Shown here: positions 51,005 to 61,843 of the stretch, piece after piece
Position numbering within the stretch: the stretch's first letter is position 1
How the letters are laid out: every line of letters starts with the position of its first letter
Notes under the pieces: model-generated
Databases searched by the model: none
What the model was told of the DNA's origin: nothing
What the model saw: only the letters and a program-made list of their open reading frames with translations
NCBI RefSeq assembly: GCF_021991925.1
Contig: NZ_RXZI01000012.1
Location: forward strand, 1 to 64,000
Origin: Sutcliffiella horikoshii
GTDB lineage: Bacteria > Bacillota > Bacilli > Bacillales > Bacillaceae_I
DNA: 64,000 bases
Direction: 5' to 3'
Program-made: the position numbers and the translations under genes

Positions 51005-51748
51005 TTACTCTCCTGCCGGCATTCTTTTGCGAAAAACCTCATACATTAATAGACTGGCAGCAACAGAAGCGTTCAAAGACGTCACTTTTCCCACCATTGG
51101 CAACGATACAAGGAAGTCACATTTTTCCTTTAACAGCCTTGCCATCCCTTTGCCTTCACTGCCGATGATCAGGCCAAGTGGCAGGGAGCCATCCATTTTC
51201 GTGTAATCCACTGTTCCTTTAGCATCTGTGCCGAATATCCAGAGTCCTCTTTCCTTCAGCTCGTCCACCGTTCTTGCAAGGTTGGTTACTCGTACAACCG
51301 GGATGTGCTCAATCGCCCCGGTGGACGATTTCGCGACAGTCGCAGTCAGCCCTACAGCCCTTCGCTTTGGAATGATGATCCCATGTGCACCCACGGCATC
51401 CGCTGTACGCATGATGGAACCAAGATTATGCGGATCTTCTATTTCGTCCAGAATCAAGAAGAAAGGGTCTTCGTTTCTCTCTTCCGCCAATCGATAAAGG
51501 TCATCTAGTTCCGCGTAGTCATATGCGGCTACTGAAGCGACAACCCCCTGGTGATTTCCTTCCACCATCTGGTCAATTTTTTTACGAGGGACAAACTGCA
51601 CCAGAACGTTCGCCTCTTTCGCCATGGCGATCACTTGTTGGATAGAGCCTTTTTGACCACCTTCTGCTATCCAGAGTTTGTTGATTTCACGATTTGATTT
51701 AAGTGCCTCAAGCACTGGGTTACGTCCCATAATGAATTCTTTTGTCAT
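51005..51748 (-). CDS. rlmB: 23S rRNA (guanosine-2'-O-)-methyltransferase RlmB
   Basis: A 247-residue SPOUT enzyme. An N-terminal substrate-binding domain (1-75) with GRNPVLEAL is followed by the knot motifs EDPHNLGSIMRTADAVGAHG, IIGSEGKGM and SLNASVAASLLMYE. It methylates G2251 (E. coli numbering) in the P loop. It lies 2 bp after mrnC. Confidence 0.95.
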   Translation of the reverse strand: MTKEFIMGRNPVLEALKSNREINKLWIAEGGQKGSIQQVIAMAKEANVLVQFVPRKKIDQMVEGNHQGVVASVAAYDYAELDDLYRLAEERNEDPFFLILDEIEDPHNLGSIMRTADAVGAHGIIIPKRRAVGLTATVAKSSTGAIEHIPVVRVTNLARTVDELKERGLWIFGTDAKGTVDYTKMDGSLPLGLIIGSEGKGMARLLKEKCDFLVSLPMVGKVTSLNASVAASLLMYEVFRKRMPAGE

Positions 51749-51750
51749 CT

Positions 51751-52158
51751 CTATTCACCTCTCTTGCTGTCTACCAGTTCTATGCAGGTAAACACGATTT
51801 CTTCCATTCGTTCTATGTCTTCATGTAAGTATAAATAGCCAATCAGTGCTTCAAATGCGGTGGAATAACGGTATGTTTGAACATCCGTATTCTTTGGTAC
51901 GGAACCGGATTTGGCATTGCGGCCCCGCCTGATGACACCTTGTTCCTCATCGCTGAAAAATTCCCGATCCATCAGCTGATGAAGCAGATGTGCCTGCGAT
52001 TTCGCAGACACATAGTTCGTAGCTGCTCGATGCAACTGATTTGGGCGTATTTTCCCAGATTTCAAAAGATGATGGCGAATATACCCTTCATACACCGCAT
52101 CCCCCATATAGGCGAGCGCCAAACTATTCAATTGCTTTGCATCCACATTGTTGCTCAT
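51751..52158 (-). CDS. mrnC: Mini-ribonuclease III (MrnC)
   Basis: A 135-residue RNase III catalytic domain without a dsRNA-binding domain. Catalytic residues are D20 (YMGDAVYE) and E103 ([13 protein letters not shown]). It matures 23S rRNA in Bacillus. It lies 7 bp after cysS. Confidence 0.95.
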   Translation of the reverse strand: MSNNVDAKQLNSLALAYMGDAVYEGYIRHHLLKSGKIRPNQLHRAATNYVSAKSQAHLLHQLMDREFFSDEEQGVIRRGRNAKSGSVPKNTDVQTYRYSTAFEALIGYLYLHEDIERMEEIVFTCIELVDSKRGE

Positions 52159-52165
52159 TACTGGT

Positions 52166-53566
52166 TTAGCCTCTTTTCCATCTTGTGCCTTGTGCGGTAT
52201 CTTCGAGGATGATGTTTTTTGCTTTCAGTTCGTCGCGAATCTCGTCAGCTCTTGTGAAGTCTCGGTTTTTTCTGGCATCGATGCGCTGCTGGATCAGGCT
52301 TTCGATTTCCTCATCCAAAAGCTCCTCTTCTACTGTAAGGGATACTCCGATAACAGAGAACAATTCTTCAAATTGAGTGATGAATGCTTGTAAGACTTTC
52401 TCAGAGGTGTTTTTCCCATTCAAGTAAAGGTTGGCTTGTTTCGCCATGTCAAATAAGATAGAAATGGCATTTGCCGTATGAAAATCATCGTCCATTACTT
52501 GGATGAATTCGTTTTTAAACGCTTCTACTTTTTGTAGCCATTCTTTATCATCTGTTGCAAGGTCTGCTGTATTATCCAGACGGTGTTTCAGGTTTGTGTA
52601 TGCTGTGCGTAAACGGTCCAGACCATTCTTGGTGCTTTGAAGCAGCTCTTCATTGTAGTTGATCGGATGGCGGTAATGAACAGACAGCATGAAGAAACGA
52701 AGCAATTGTGGATCATGTTTTTGAATGATGTCATGTACTAAAACAAAGTTCCCAAGTGATTTAGACATTTTTTCGTTATCGATATTAATATACCCATTAT
52801 GGAGCCAATACTTAGCAAATGTCTTGCCTGTCAGTGCTTCAGATTGAGCGATTTCATTTTCATGATGTGGGAAGGAGAGATCCTGTCCGCCGGCATGGAT
52901 ATCAATGGTGTCGCCAAGGTACTTTCGTGCCATTGCCGAGCACTCGATATGCCAGCCGGGTCTGCCTTTCCCCCACGGACTTTCCCAGTGGATTTCTCCT
53001 TCTTTTGCCGCTTTCCACAGTACAAAGTCAAGCGCGTCTTGCTTCTTTTCGCCTACTTCTATGCGTGTTCCAAGCTGAAGGTCTTCAATCGGTTGATGGG
53101 AGAGCTTGCCGTACTCTTTGAACTCGCGGGTTCTGTAATACACATCTCCACCAGACTCATAGGCAAATCCTTTTTCAATCAGCGCTTCAATGAATTCTAT
53201 GATGATATCCATATTTTCTGTGACTCTCGGATGGACGGTTGCCTTTTTGCAACCTAGCGCAGATACATCCTCATGGTAAGCCGCGATGAATCGATCCGCA
53301 ATTGTCGGTACATCTTCTCCCAACTCATTGGCTGCCTTGATCAGCTTGTCATCCACATCTGTGAAATTGGATATATAGTTGACTTCATAGCCGCGATATT
53401 CAAGGTATCTTCTTACCGTATCAAATACAATCGGCGGTCTGGCATTCCCGATATGGATATAGTTATAGACGGTTGGTCCGCAAACATACATCTTGACCTT
53501 GCCCTCTTCAAGTGGGACGAATTTTTCCTTTTGACGTGTCAGTGTATTATAAAGATGAATGGTCAT
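52166..53566 (-). CDS. cysS: Cysteinyl-tRNA synthetase
   Basis: A 466-residue class I synthetase. HIGN motif at about 38-41, KMSKS at about 265. Zinc ligands that recognise the Cys thiol are C29 (YVCGPTVYN), the Cys in WHIECSAM and the His pair in FPHHENE. It overlaps the end of cysE by 20 nt and shares its T-box. Confidence 0.97.
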   Translation of the reverse strand: MTIHLYNTLTRQKEKFVPLEEGKVKMYVCGPTVYNYIHIGNARPPIVFDTVRRYLEYRGYEVNYISNFTDVDDKLIKAANELGEDVPTIADRFIAAYHEDVSALGCKKATVHPRVTENMDIIIEFIEALIEKGFAYESGGDVYYRTREFKEYGKLSHQPIEDLQLGTRIEVGEKKQDALDFVLWKAAKEGEIHWESPWGKGRPGWHIECSAMARKYLGDTIDIHAGGQDLSFPHHENEIAQSEALTGKTFAKYWLHNGYINIDNEKMSKSLGNFVLVHDIIQKHDPQLLRFFMLSVHYRHPINYNEELLQSTKNGLDRLRTAYTNLKHRLDNTADLATDDKEWLQKVEAFKNEFIQVMDDDFHTANAISILFDMAKQANLYLNGKNTSEKVLQAFITQFEELFSVIGVSLTVEEELLDEEIESLIQQRIDARKNRDFTRADEIRDELKAKNIILEDTAQGTRWKRG

Positions 53567-54212
53567 CTATTTTCTTCCTCTCTTTTAAAAGTATCAGTTC
53601 GTTTTGCAGGTGGGCGATTTGTTTCTCCAATTCCACAAATCTGTCTCCGGTCGGATCTGGCATTTCATGATGGTTCAGATCCCTTTTTACTTTTACCCCA
53701 TCCTGGATCACAATTTTCCCCGGTATCCCCACCACGGTGGAGTTGGCTGGTACATCCTTCAGTACAACAGATCCCGCTCCTACCTTGGAGTTCTCGCCTA
53801 TCGTGATGGAACCCAACACCTTTGCTCCGGTTGCAATCAGGGCGTGATCTTGTATGGTTGGATGCCGTTTACCTTTTTCTTTCCCTGTTCCGCCGAGCGT
53901 CACTCCTTGGAAGACAGTAACATTATTCCCAATTTCACAGGTTTCACCAATGACAACACCCATTCCGTGATCGATGAAAAATCTTCGGCCAATTTTTGCG
54001 CCCGGATGGATTTCAATCCCTGTGAAGAAACGGCTTATCTGGGAGATGACCCTGGCGATGAAGAACATTTTACGCTTAAAAAAGGCGTGAGCCAATCTGT
54101 GGGCCCATACGGCATGCAGACCTGAATATGTCAGGATCACTTCCAAATGATTTCTTGCAGCCGGATCTTGTTCAAATACGACTTCAATATCTTCCTTCAA
54201 TGTGCGAAACAT
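53547..54212 (-). CDS. cysE: Serine O-acetyltransferase
   Basis: A 221-residue enzyme that acetylates serine with acetyl-CoA, the first step of cysteine synthesis. An N-terminal helical domain is followed by a left-handed beta-helix of hexapeptide repeats (about 70-175). The catalytic His is in [28 protein letters not shown] precedes the ATG. It is first in the cysE-cysS operon behind the T-box. Confidence 0.96.
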   Translation of the reverse strand: MFRTLKEDIEVVFEQDPAARNHLEVILTYSGLHAVWAHRLAHAFFKRKMFFIARVISQISRFFTGIEIHPGAKIGRRFFIDHGMGVVIGETCEIGNNVTVFQGVTLGGTGKEKGKRHPTIQDHALIATGAKVLGSITIGENSKVGAGSVVLKDVPANSTVVGIPGKIVIQDGVKVKRDLNHHEMPDPTGDRFVELEKQIAHLQNELILLKERKKIDDHSSL

Positions 54213-54253
54213 GTAGTGATCCTCCTTTCGTTTTGCGTTTGTTAATTTAACTC

Positions 54254-54375
54254 CCTGTTTCCTTTCGTTCTGGGAGTTCGCTTATCCAGTGGGCGGTGCT
54301 TGAACCTCCTTCAGGGGTCTCAAGTCTACCGCTACCTCCCGCCGGAGTCTCACTCCCTGCTCTTCAGTCAACAGG
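54254..54375 (+). repeat. Palindromic intergenic repeat, copy 5
   Basis: A 122-bp diverged copy. The left end (CCTGTTTCCTTTCG) has decayed, and the right end is AGTCAACAGG. The second helix GGGAGT / ACTCCC is compensated relative to GGGTGT / ACACCC in copy 4. It lies between cysE and its T-box, so it would be transcribed in the cysE 5' region. Confidence 0.8.
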
Positions 54376-54440
54376 GGGGACAGGTTATACTATTAAGCCA
54401 CCATTCCTTATTGCCCTCTGTAATGTATCCCATAAATAAA

Positions 54441-54497
54441 GGCTCTGTTAAAGTATATTATTTAATTTTTGTATCAACAGCGATGTTTAACAGAGCC
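54441..54497. repeat. 57-bp element with 12-bp perfect terminal inverted repeats
   Basis: GGCTCTGTTAAA (54441-54452) and TTTAACAGAGCC (54486-54497) bound an AT-rich core. Flanks are AAATAAA on both sides, which could be a short target duplication. It resembles a miniature inverted-repeat element or a solo IS remnant. Confidence 0.55.
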
Positions 54498-54504
54498 AAA
54501 ATAA

Positions 54505-54790
54505 AAACGCCTCGGTGTCAATGACACAGAGACGCTTTTGGCGCGGTTCCACTCTGTTTGGATGGTGACTGCCTTTTGGAAAGGGTCACATCCCTACTTA
54601 AGCCTCGTAACGGGAGGTAGCCGCTATTACTTACTCGGCATTGGTGCCTTTTAGCAACAGACTCGGAGGTGCATTTCAGAAAAGTCATCACGTGAATCGC
54701 TTGCAGCCGGTGGCGATTCTCTCTGGGAAGGATGTACCTTTCTTACTCTCCTCTTCTACATTCATGCTCAGGCTGCCTGAAAACCAAGCA
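54505..54790 (-). ncRNA. T-box riboswitch (tRNA-Cys) upstream of cysE-cysS
   Basis: On the minus strand the 14-nt T-box AGAGTGGAACCGCG stands at 54542-54555, followed by a terminator with stem GCGTCTC...GAGGCG and a T-run. Upstream, Stem I elements are visible (GAGAGTAAG near the start, GGCTG loop), and a specifier TGC followed by A lies in GAAATGCACCTCC. The UGC codon predicts tRNA-Cys. Uncharged tRNA-Cys would induce cysteine synthesis and charging together. Confidence 0.9.
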
Positions 54791-54867
54791 ATCCGAGTTA
54801 TTTTTTAACGTTCATTATTATCATTATAAAAAGGTTAGTTCTATCATATTACGTTTTACTGAAAATG

Positions 54868-56319
54868 TTAACCGATTAGCTTTGATAATCTTGCTAAAAC
54901 CGTATCTTTTCCTAAAAGGTGGATGGTTTGTGGTAGATCTCGACCATGGGTTTGGCCTGTTGTTGCCACACGGATCGGCATGAACAGCTTTTTCCCTTTA
55001 TGTCCGGTCGCTTTTTGGACGGCCTTGGTTGCGGCCTTTATGTTGTCCACGGAGAAATCCTCCATGGTTTCAATTTCTTTATGGAAAGCTTCCATCACTT
55101 CTGGCACCTGCTCTTCTGCCAAGACAGCTTTTGCTTCTTCATCATACTCAATATGCGTTTTGAAGAACATTTCCGTCAGTTCGACGATTTCCGCCCCAAA
55201 GCTCATCTGCTCTTGGTAAAGGCCGATCAGTTCTTTCGCCCATGCTTGTTGTTCTTCTGTCATGGATTCTTCCAGTCGTCCCGCTTTGATAAGATGTGGC
55301 AAGGACAGTTCGACAAGTTGGTCCAGATCTATCGTTTTGATGTACTGGTTATTCATCCATGTTAATTTGTTTGTATCAAATACGGCAGGTGATTTGGATA
55401 AACGCGCCGTATCAAAGATCTCGATGAATTGATCCTTAGAGAAGACTTCCTCTTCCCCGACAGGAGACCAGCCAAGCAAGGCAATGAAGTTGAATAAGGC
55501 TTCCGGCAAGTAGCCAAGCTCTTCATATTGCTCAATAAACTGGATGATGGACTCATCACGTTTACTTAACTTCTTGCGACTCTCATTCACGATCAATGTC
55601 ATATGTCCGAATGTCGGAACTTCCCAGCCCAACGCTTCAAAGATCATGATTTGTTTTGGCGTGTTGGAAATATGGTCATCCCCGCGTAGCACGTGGGAGA
55701 TCTTCATCAAATGGTCATCTACCGCTACGGCAAAGTTATATGTCGGTGTTCCATCCTTCTTCACAATGACAAAGTCCCCAATGCCATCTGATTCAAAGGA
55801 CACATCCCCTTTTACCATGTCATTAAATTTGATTTCTTTTCCCTTTGGCACGCGGAAGCGGATGCTTGGCTCTCTTCCTTCCGCTTCAAAGGCATGTCGC
55901 TCTTCTTCAGTTAAGTTACTATGCTTGCCGGAGTAACTAGGGTTCTCTCCACGGGCGATTTGTTCTTCGCGCTCTGCTTCAAGCTCCTCTTCCGTACAAT
56001 AGCATTTATACGCAAGGTCTTTTTCTAAAAGTTCATTATTAAATTTGGTATAGATGTCATTACGTTCTGATTGACGGTATGGCCCATACTCGCCACCTAC
56101 ATCCACGCTTTCATCCCAGTCCATACCGAGCCACTTCAAATATTTCAACTGGCTCTCTTCTCCACCGGCAATGTTTCGTTTTTTGTCTGTATCTTCAATA
56201 CGGATGATGAATTTCCCGTTCTGGCTGCGTGCAAACAGGTAGTTGAATAGTGCGGTTCTGGCATTTCCTATATGTAAGTGCCCTGTTGGACTTGGGGCGT
56301 ATCGTACACGGACTGTCAT
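54868..56319 (-). CDS. gltX: Glutamyl-tRNA synthetase
   Basis: A 483-residue class I enzyme. The HIGH motif is HLHIGNA (about 14-20) and the KMSKS equivalent KLSKRD lies at about 252. CYCTEEELE (about 107) is the zinc-like site region. In Bacilli it charges both tRNA-Glu and tRNA-Gln, the latter then amidated by GatCAB. GGAGGTAAC precedes the ATG. Confidence 0.96.
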   Translation of the reverse strand: MTVRVRYAPSPTGHLHIGNARTALFNYLFARSQNGKFIIRIEDTDKKRNIAGGEESQLKYLKWLGMDWDESVDVGGEYGPYRQSERNDIYTKFNNELLEKDLAYKCYCTEEELEAEREEQIARGENPSYSGKHSNLTEEERHAFEAEGREPSIRFRVPKGKEIKFNDMVKGDVSFESDGIGDFVIVKKDGTPTYNFAVAVDDHLMKISHVLRGDDHISNTPKQIMIFEALGWEVPTFGHMTLIVNESRKKLSKRDESIIQFIEQYEELGYLPEALFNFIALLGWSPVGEEEVFSKDQFIEIFDTARLSKSPAVFDTNKLTWMNNQYIKTIDLDQLVELSLPHLIKAGRLEESMTEEQQAWAKELIGLYQEQMSFGAEIVELTEMFFKTHIEYDEEAKAVLAEEQVPEVMEAFHKEIETMEDFSVDNIKAATKAVQKATGHKGKKLFMPIRVATTGQTHGRDLPQTIHLLGKDTVLARLSKLIG

Positions 56320-56441
56320 GTTTTGTTACCTCCATTTTCCGTCGGCTTTCGGGCCCGGACGGTTTTTAAAACTAAGCATTATTTTAACATAAAATTGTGT
56401 GAGACGTAGCTATTTCTTTGTGTAGTTTTCTATATAACGCC

Positions 56442-56514
56442 GCTGCTGATTTCCGCACTGGGTTTCGCTTTCCGCGGGGCGCCGGAGTCTTCACCCTGTG
56501 CTCCAATCAGCAGC
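56442..56514 (+). repeat. Palindromic intergenic repeat, copy 6 (short form)
   Basis: A 73-bp copy with perfect ends GCTGCTGATT / AATCAGCAGC; here C-G replaces the T-A pair of copy 1. About 55 bp, the inner hairpin arm, is missing: GCGGGGCG joins directly to CCGGAGTCTTC. The outer two helices remain. Confidence 0.88.
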
Positions 56515-56536
56515 TAGAGATCAAGTTTTTCAAAAA

Positions 56537-57013
56537 CTATCTCTTTATCAATAGGACGGCTGCTTGGGCGGCGATTCCCTCTTCTCTGCCTGTGAAGCCG
56601 AGTTTTTCGGTGGTGGTCGCTTTTACGTTGACTTGATCCACGTCGGCTTCTAAAAGTTCGGCAATCCTTTTACGCATCGGTTCGATATGGGGAGCCATCT
56701 TTGGTTTTTGCGCAATGATAGTACAATCCACATTCCCAAGTGTGTATCCTTTTTCTTTTACTATTGCCCATACCTGTTCCATTAAAACAGCGGAATCGGC
56801 ATTTTTGAATGCAGGATCTGTGTCGGGGAAGTGTTTCCCGATATCCCCTTCTCCTATAGCGCCTAAGCAGGCGTCGGAAATTGTATGTAATAGTACATCT
56901 GCATCAGAATGTCCAAGCAGTCCCTTGTCATAAGGGATGGTGATTCCTCCGATAATTAACGGTCTATTTTCTGCAAACTGATGTACATCAAAACCTTGTC
57001 CAATTCGAAACAT
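56537..57013 (-). CDS. ispF: 2-C-methyl-D-erythritol 2,4-cyclodiphosphate synthase
   Basis: A 158-residue MEP-pathway enzyme that cyclises CDP-ME-2-phosphate. Metal ligands D9 and H11 (GFDVHQF) and the His in [11 protein letters not shown] are visible. The start at 57013 has GGAGAGG upstream. It lies after ispD, separated by repeat copy 7. Confidence 0.96.
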   Translation of the reverse strand: MFRIGQGFDVHQFAENRPLIIGGITIPYDKGLLGHSDADVLLHTISDACLGAIGEGDIGKHFPDTDPAFKNADSAVLMEQVWAIVKEKGYTLGNVDCTIIAQKPKMAPHIEPMRKRIAELLEADVDQVNVKATTTEKLGFTGREEGIAAQAAVLLIKR

Positions 57014-57053
57014 GGTGCACCTCTCCATTTATATGTATTTAGTCTGATTAACT

Positions 57054-57181
57054 CCTGCAGATTTCCATTCCAGGTGTTCGCTTTCCGCGGGGCGATGCTT
57101 GAGCCTCCTCACAACGCTCGGGGGTCTCAACCTACCGCTACCTCCCTCCGGAGTCTCACACCTTGCACTCCAATCTACAGG
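57054..57181 (+). repeat. Palindromic intergenic repeat, copy 7
   Basis: A 128-bp copy with ends CCTGCAGATT / AATCTACAGG. One T-A pair is changed to A-T on both sides, and one pair becomes a G-U wobble in a minus-strand RNA. The second helix is AGGTGT / ACACCT. It occupies most of the ispD-ispF gap. Confidence 0.9.
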
Positions 57182-57220
57182 GGTTTACGGTTTGATATAA
57201 TCTGATACATTTTCATAATA

Positions 57221-57898
57221 TTATTTTTGTAAAAAAGCTTTTGCAAGGATTAGGTCTTCAGGTGTGGTCAGTTTAAAGTTTTCGTATTCGCCTTGTACTA
57301 TGTGTACCGGCACATTGATACGTTCTACAAGACTTGCTTCGTCGGTTCCTAAGTAGTTCTCTGTTTTTGCCTTATCATGCGCCTCTTTAAGGATGCCATA
57401 ACGAAAAGCTTGTGGTGTTTGAATAGACCATAAGCTTGACCGCTCCACTGTTTGTTCCACCACTCCCGCCTTGCTGACACGTTTAATTGTATCTTTAACA
57501 GGAACCCCTACAATCGCAGCACCTTCTTTGGACGCTTTTTCCACTAAGCTGTGAATGACTTCCTGAGATATAAAAGGCCTTGCCCCATCATGGACAAGCA
57601 CTATCTCTGCCGATTGAATGGAGTGAAGCCCATTATACACGCTATCCTGCCGCTCTTCTCCACCAATGATCATTTCTTTTACTTTTAGCATTGGATATTG
57701 GGTAAGAAGTTCTTTGAATATATCTTTTTCTCTTTCATTGATGACTAGTTTGATTTCACTGCACCAAGGATCTGCTTCAAAGACGGAAAGGGTATGGTTG
57801 ATGACCGGTTTCCCCTCAAGCTCGATAAACTGCTTGTTTTTTCCTGCTTTCATCCGCTTTCCCTGTCCTGCTGCCAATACGATTACTTGGTAATTCAT
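57221..57898 (-). CDS. ispD: 2-C-methyl-D-erythritol 4-phosphate cytidylyltransferase
   Basis: A 225-residue MEP-pathway enzyme that makes CDP-methylerythritol. The nucleotide-binding motif is VLAAGQGKRMKAGKNKQF at the start, and VLVHDGARPF is typical. I use the ATG at 57898 with GGGAGAG upstream. It lies downstream of yacL, as in B. subtilis. Confidence 0.96.
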   Translation of the reverse strand: MNYQVIVLAAGQGKRMKAGKNKQFIELEGKPVINHTLSVFEADPWCSEIKLVINEREKDIFKELLTQYPMLKVKEMIIGGEERQDSVYNGLHSIQSAEIVLVHDGARPFISQEVIHSLVEKASKEGAAIVGVPVKDTIKRVSKAGVVEQTVERSSLWSIQTPQAFRYGILKEAHDKAKTENYLGTDEASLVERINVPVHIVQGEYENFKLTTPEDLILAKAFLQK

Positions 57899-57988
57899 TA
57901 TATACTCTCCCGTGGGTGTTGTTTTTTTCACAAAATAACTTATACCCTCTAAGCATAGCTTAAGAGGGTAAGGGTGACTACTATTTAC

Positions 57989-59080
57989 TTATAAGGCTGC
58001 ACGTTCCAGTTGTTTGGGCTTGGCAAAAATCATTCGTCCCGCAGAAGTCTGCAAGACACTTGTAACAAGTACTTGTATATGTTTGCCGATGTAATCTCGC
58101 CCTTCTTCTACGACGATCATCGTACCGTCATCAAGGTATGCAACGCCTTGGTTATGCTCTTTTCCATCCTTGATGACTTGGACGGTCAGCTCTTCACCCG
58201 GAAGGACGACCGGCTTGACCGCATTGGCGAGATCGTTGATGTTCAAGACTTCTACACTTTGAAGCTCGCAGACTTTATTCAAATTGAAGTCATTGGTCAC
58301 AACCACACCGGAAGTCAATTTGGCCAATTTAACAAGTTTACTGTCCACTTCTTGAATATCTTCAAAATTGCCTTCATAAATTTCTACTTTTATGGCTAAT
58401 TCCTTTTGGATTCTGTTCAAAATATCCAATCCGCGTCGGCCGCGATTTCGTTTCAGTACGTCAGATGAATCGGCTATATGCTGCAGCTCTTCCAAGACAA
58501 ACCTCGGAATGACAATCGTCCCTTCCAAGAAGCCAGTTTGGCAGATATCCGCCACTCTTCCATCAATGATCACACTGGTATCCAATATTTTCAACTTTTT
58601 AGAAGATAGGTCTAAATCGTCTTCCTCCACCGCTTTCTTCTTGCCGAATTTAGATGAGATTGAGAACAGGTTCACTAGCTCATCCCGTTTCTTAAAGCCT
58701 ACCTGGAATCCGAGATATCCTAATAGAATGGTAATGAAAATAGGGAAGATGGCACTGACAAATGGAATTCTCTCAAGGGGGATGACCGCTAAATAGGCGA
58801 CAATCAACCCGAAAATGAGTCCCAGGCTACCGAATAACACATCTGTTACCGGTGCTTTCACCAATGATTCCTCTATCCACTTAATGAACCCGACTACATA
58901 ATCCACTAACCAAAAAGTAAGGATGAAAAATATAATTGCTCCTAAGATCGCAACAGTATAAGGCTTCGTAAGAAAAGGAATATCTCCTACATTTAAGAGG
59001 GAAAACAGCTCGGGGATAAAGAATATTCCCAATGTCCCACCAAGAATTAGAAAGAATACTTGAACCATACGCCTTAACAT
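57989..59080 (-). CDS. yacL: Membrane-anchored PIN/TRAM-domain protein (YacL family)
   Basis: A 363-residue protein with four hydrophobic segments in residues 1-125. A PIN-like domain starts at about 163 ([16 protein letters not shown], Asp167), and a C-terminal TRAM domain (about 295-350) is predicted to bind RNA. The PIN acids suggest RNase activity, but the role is not established. GAGGTGAG precedes the ATG. Confidence 0.9.
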   Translation of the reverse strand: MLRRMVQVFFLILGGTLGIFFIPELFSLLNVGDIPFLTKPYTVAILGAIIFFILTFWLVDYVVGFIKWIEESLVKAPVTDVLFGSLGLIFGLIVAYLAVIPLERIPFVSAIFPIFITILLGYLGFQVGFKKRDELVNLFSISSKFGKKKAVEEDDLDLSSKKLKILDTSVIIDGRVADICQTGFLEGTIVIPRFVLEELQHIADSSDVLKRNRGRRGLDILNRIQKELAIKVEIYEGNFEDIQEVDSKLVKLAKLTSGVVVTNDFNLNKVCELQSVEVLNINDLANAVKPVVLPGEELTVQVIKDGKEHNQGVAYLDDGTMIVVEEGRDYIGKHIQVLVTSVLQTSAGRMIFAKPKQLERAAL

Positions 59081-59196
59081 TGCCTCACCTCCCTTTATTC
59101 ATTATAAACAGTTTCCATTAAATAAAACGTCGAAAAAGCTTTTAATTTACATTTGTTAGGATTTTGTCACATTCAAGATTCCCGATGCTCCCCGTC

Positions 59197-60270
59197 CTAC
59201 ATTTGACGGTCGATAAGAAGCTGATCCTGTATCCGCTTCAGCCCCTCTTTTATCTTTCTTGCCCGGACTTCGCCGATCCCATCGACATCATCAAGTTCTT
59301 CCACTGTCGCGACGATGATATGCTTCAGGTTTTGAAAACGGCAGACAAGGTTTTCTATGACAAGCGGGGGAAGTCTAGGAATCTTATGCAGGACTCTGTA
59401 CCCTCTTGGAAGGACGATTTCATCTGGATTCATAAAACCAGAGTATCCTAGCATTTTTAAAATGACGGCATCATCCAATAGGTCCGTATTGGCCAATTCC
59501 TGTAACCTTCTTAAGATCATGAATGCATCCATGTCTTTATCCACGCAATAATCCTTGATAAGAAGGATTGCCTCTTCTTCAATATGAGCAAGAAGTTCTG
59601 TCATTTGGAGGCGAATGAGTCTCCCTTCCGTGCCAAGCTCATTGATATAGCTTAGAATCTCATTTTTGATACGAAGTACCATTTCAATCCGGTGGATAAC
59701 CTGTAAGAGTTCCGATAAGGATACTTGTTCCTCAAATTCCAAGGCACCAAGGTTGGTGATCCCTTGGTCCAGCACGGATTTATATTTTTCAAGTGTCTGG
59801 ATTGCCTGATTGGCTTTGGTGAAAATAACTCCGATATCCCTTAACGCATAGCGGAAATCCCCTTTATATAAGGTGATGACATTACGCCTCTGGGAGATGG
59901 CGATGACAAGACAGCCGGTCTGCTTGGCCACACGTTCCGCGGTACGGTGCCTCATACCGGTTTCAGTGGATATGATGGTGGAGTTGGGTGTCAATTGGGC
60001 GTTGGCATATAGTATTTTTGTGCCTTTTTCATTAAGTATGATGGCACCGTCCATTTTGGCCAATTCATATACATAGGCAGGACTGAAGGGGCAGTTGATG
60101 GAAAAGCCTCCGTCCACCATTTCTTTCACTTTATCATTGAAACCCACTACAACCAGTCCACCTGTCTGGGAGCGGAGGATGTTGTTGATCCCCTCCCTGA
60201 TGGGTGTCCCTGGTGCTATAAACTGTAACGTATCTGCCATGATTTTTTCTTTCTGCCGTTGTTCTTCCAT
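59197..60270 (-). CDS. disA: DNA integrity scanning diadenylate cyclase DisA
   Basis: A 357-residue enzyme that makes c-di-AMP from ATP and scans DNA for branched structures. The DAC domain has DGA (74-76) and RHR (107-109). A helical spine follows, and a C-terminal helix-hairpin-helix domain (about 300-350) contains [20 protein letters not shown]. It lies 2 bp after radA; the two act together in DNA-damage control in B. subtilis. Confidence 0.97.
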   Translation of the reverse strand: MEEQRQKEKIMADTLQFIAPGTPIREGINNILRSQTGGLVVVGFNDKVKEMVDGGFSINCPFSPAYVYELAKMDGAIILNEKGTKILYANAQLTPNSTIISTETGMRHRTAERVAKQTGCLVIAISQRRNVITLYKGDFRYALRDIGVIFTKANQAIQTLEKYKSVLDQGITNLGALEFEEQVSLSELLQVIHRIEMVLRIKNEILSYINELGTEGRLIRLQMTELLAHIEEEAILLIKDYCVDKDMDAFMILRRLQELANTDLLDDAVILKMLGYSGFMNPDEIVLPRGYRVLHKIPRLPPLVIENLVCRFQNLKHIIVATVEELDDVDGIGEVRARKIKEGLKRIQDQLLIDRQM

Positions 60271-60272
60271 CT

Positions 60273-61649
60273 CTATCCCCCTAGAGTATATTGAAGAGCC
60301 TGCTCGATGGTGTTAACACCGATGACATTAACCTCTTTTGGAACAGTCCATCCCCCAAGGTTCTTCGCTGGGATGATCACCCGCTTGAATCCAAGTTTAG
60401 CTGCTTCTTGAACGCGTTGTTCAATTCGGGAAACCCGTCTGATCTCACCTGTCAACCCTACTTCGCCAATTACCACATCCGTCGGTTCTGACGTTTGGTT
60501 TCGGAAGCTGGAGGCGATGCTCACCGCTACTGCCAAATCGATTGCCGGTTCGTCGAGTTTAACCCCTCCAGCAACCTTCAGGTAAGCGTCCTGATTTTGT
60601 AACAGAAGGCCCACCCTCTTTTCTAGTACCGCCATGATAAGGGATACCCTGTTGTGATCAATACCCGTTGCCATCCTACGAGGATTACCGTAGCCTGTCG
60701 GTGAAATGAGTGCTTGAATTTCCACCAATACCGGGCGTGTCCCTTCCATGGATGCCACCACAGTAGAGCCCGCAGCCCCTTTTGAGCGCTCTTCTAAAAA
60801 AATTTCAGAAGGGTTCTTCACTTCCGTCAGTCCCTCTTCTTTCATTTCAAAAATACCTATTTCGTTGGTGGAGCCGAATCTATTTTTTACAGACCGCAAT
60901 ATGCGATATGTATGGTGCCGTTCTCCTTCAAAATATAGCACAGTATCTACCATGTGCTCCAATAATCGTGGGCCGGCGATGGATCCTTCCTTGGTCACGT
61001 GTCCTACGATGAACACAGCGATGTTCTTCGTTTTCGCAATACGCATCAACTCCGCGGTACACTCCCTGACCTGAGATACACTACCAGGCGCTGAGGTGAC
61101 TGCTGGATGATAGACGGTCTGGATAGAATCGACAACAAGCAGGGTAGGCTGAATGTCATCGACCGCTTTTGCCACCAGTTCAAAATCCGTTTCGGATAAT
61201 ACAAACAGCTCTTCAGCCTGCACGCCTAGGCGATCTGCACGCAGCTTCGTCTGTTGAACAGACTCTTCTCCGGATATGTACAGGACACGGTGTTTCTTCA
61301 TTGCCAACTGAGAGCACACCTGAAGCAATAAAGTTGATTTCCCGATCCCCGGGTCTCCTCCGATAAGAACAAGCGAGCCTTGGACCAATCCGCCTCCGAG
61401 CACCCTGTTGCACTCCTCCATATCGGTGTAGATCCTTGACTGCTTTATATTTTCCACTTTAGTAATCGATTCCGCTTTTCTTGCCAATGTGGAGGAAGAT
61501 GTCGTAAAGCCTCCGCGCCTTGGAGTCCTTGATTCCTCGAGCTCCTCGACCATCGTATTCCATGCATGGCATCCCGGGCATTTCCCCATCCACTTAGGAG
61601 ACTCATACCCGCATTCTTTACACATAAACTTTGTCTTACGCTTTGCCAT
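60273..61649 (-). CDS. radA: DNA repair protein RadA (Sms)
   Basis: A 458-residue RecA-like branch-migration ATPase/helicase. Zinc finger C10, C13, C24 and C27; Walker [11 protein letters not shown] (about 97-106); the RadA-specific KNRFG motif; and a Lon-protease-like C-terminal domain (about 285-458). It is first of radA-disA and downstream of clpC. Confidence 0.97.
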   Translation of the reverse strand: MAKRKTKFMCKECGYESPKWMGKCPGCHAWNTMVEELEESRTPRRGGFTTSSSTLARKAESITKVENIKQSRIYTDMEECNRVLGGGLVQGSLVLIGGDPGIGKSTLLLQVCSQLAMKKHRVLYISGEESVQQTKLRADRLGVQAEELFVLSETDFELVAKAVDDIQPTLLVVDSIQTVYHPAVTSAPGSVSQVRECTAELMRIAKTKNIAVFIVGHVTKEGSIAGPRLLEHMVDTVLYFEGERHHTYRILRSVKNRFGSTNEIGIFEMKEEGLTEVKNPSEIFLEERSKGAAGSTVVASMEGTRPVLVEIQALISPTGYGNPRRMATGIDHNRVSLIMAVLEKRVGLLLQNQDAYLKVAGGVKLDEPAIDLAVAVSIASSFRNQTSEPTDVVIGEVGLTGEIRRVSRIEQRVQEAAKLGFKRVIIPAKNLGGWTVPKEVNVIGVNTIEQALQYTLGG

Positions 61650-61780
61650 CCAAAAATCCTTTCTATGTTAACAATAATCTTTATGAAAAGAGCATAATAA
61701 AAATACCATTGTTTTCCTTCTTTTATGATACCTTATTACACATTATTTACGCTAATTTAAACCATTGGAAAATACAAGAA

Positions 61781-61816
61781 AGGAGGAAAGCTCCAATTAA
61801 AGAGCTGCCCTCCACT
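61781..61816 (-). terminator. Terminator after clpC
   Basis: On the minus strand GGAGG and CAGCTC pair with GAGCT and CCTCC (internal mismatch), followed by TTTCTTG. The T-run is weak. Confidence 0.55.
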
Positions 61817-61843
61817 TCTATTCTCAACCATCGACTATCAAGC

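Noticed and set aside
54732-54983. 83-residue plus-strand ORF
   Set aside because: It spans the T-box leader and the 3' end of gltX antisense, and no family is recognisable.
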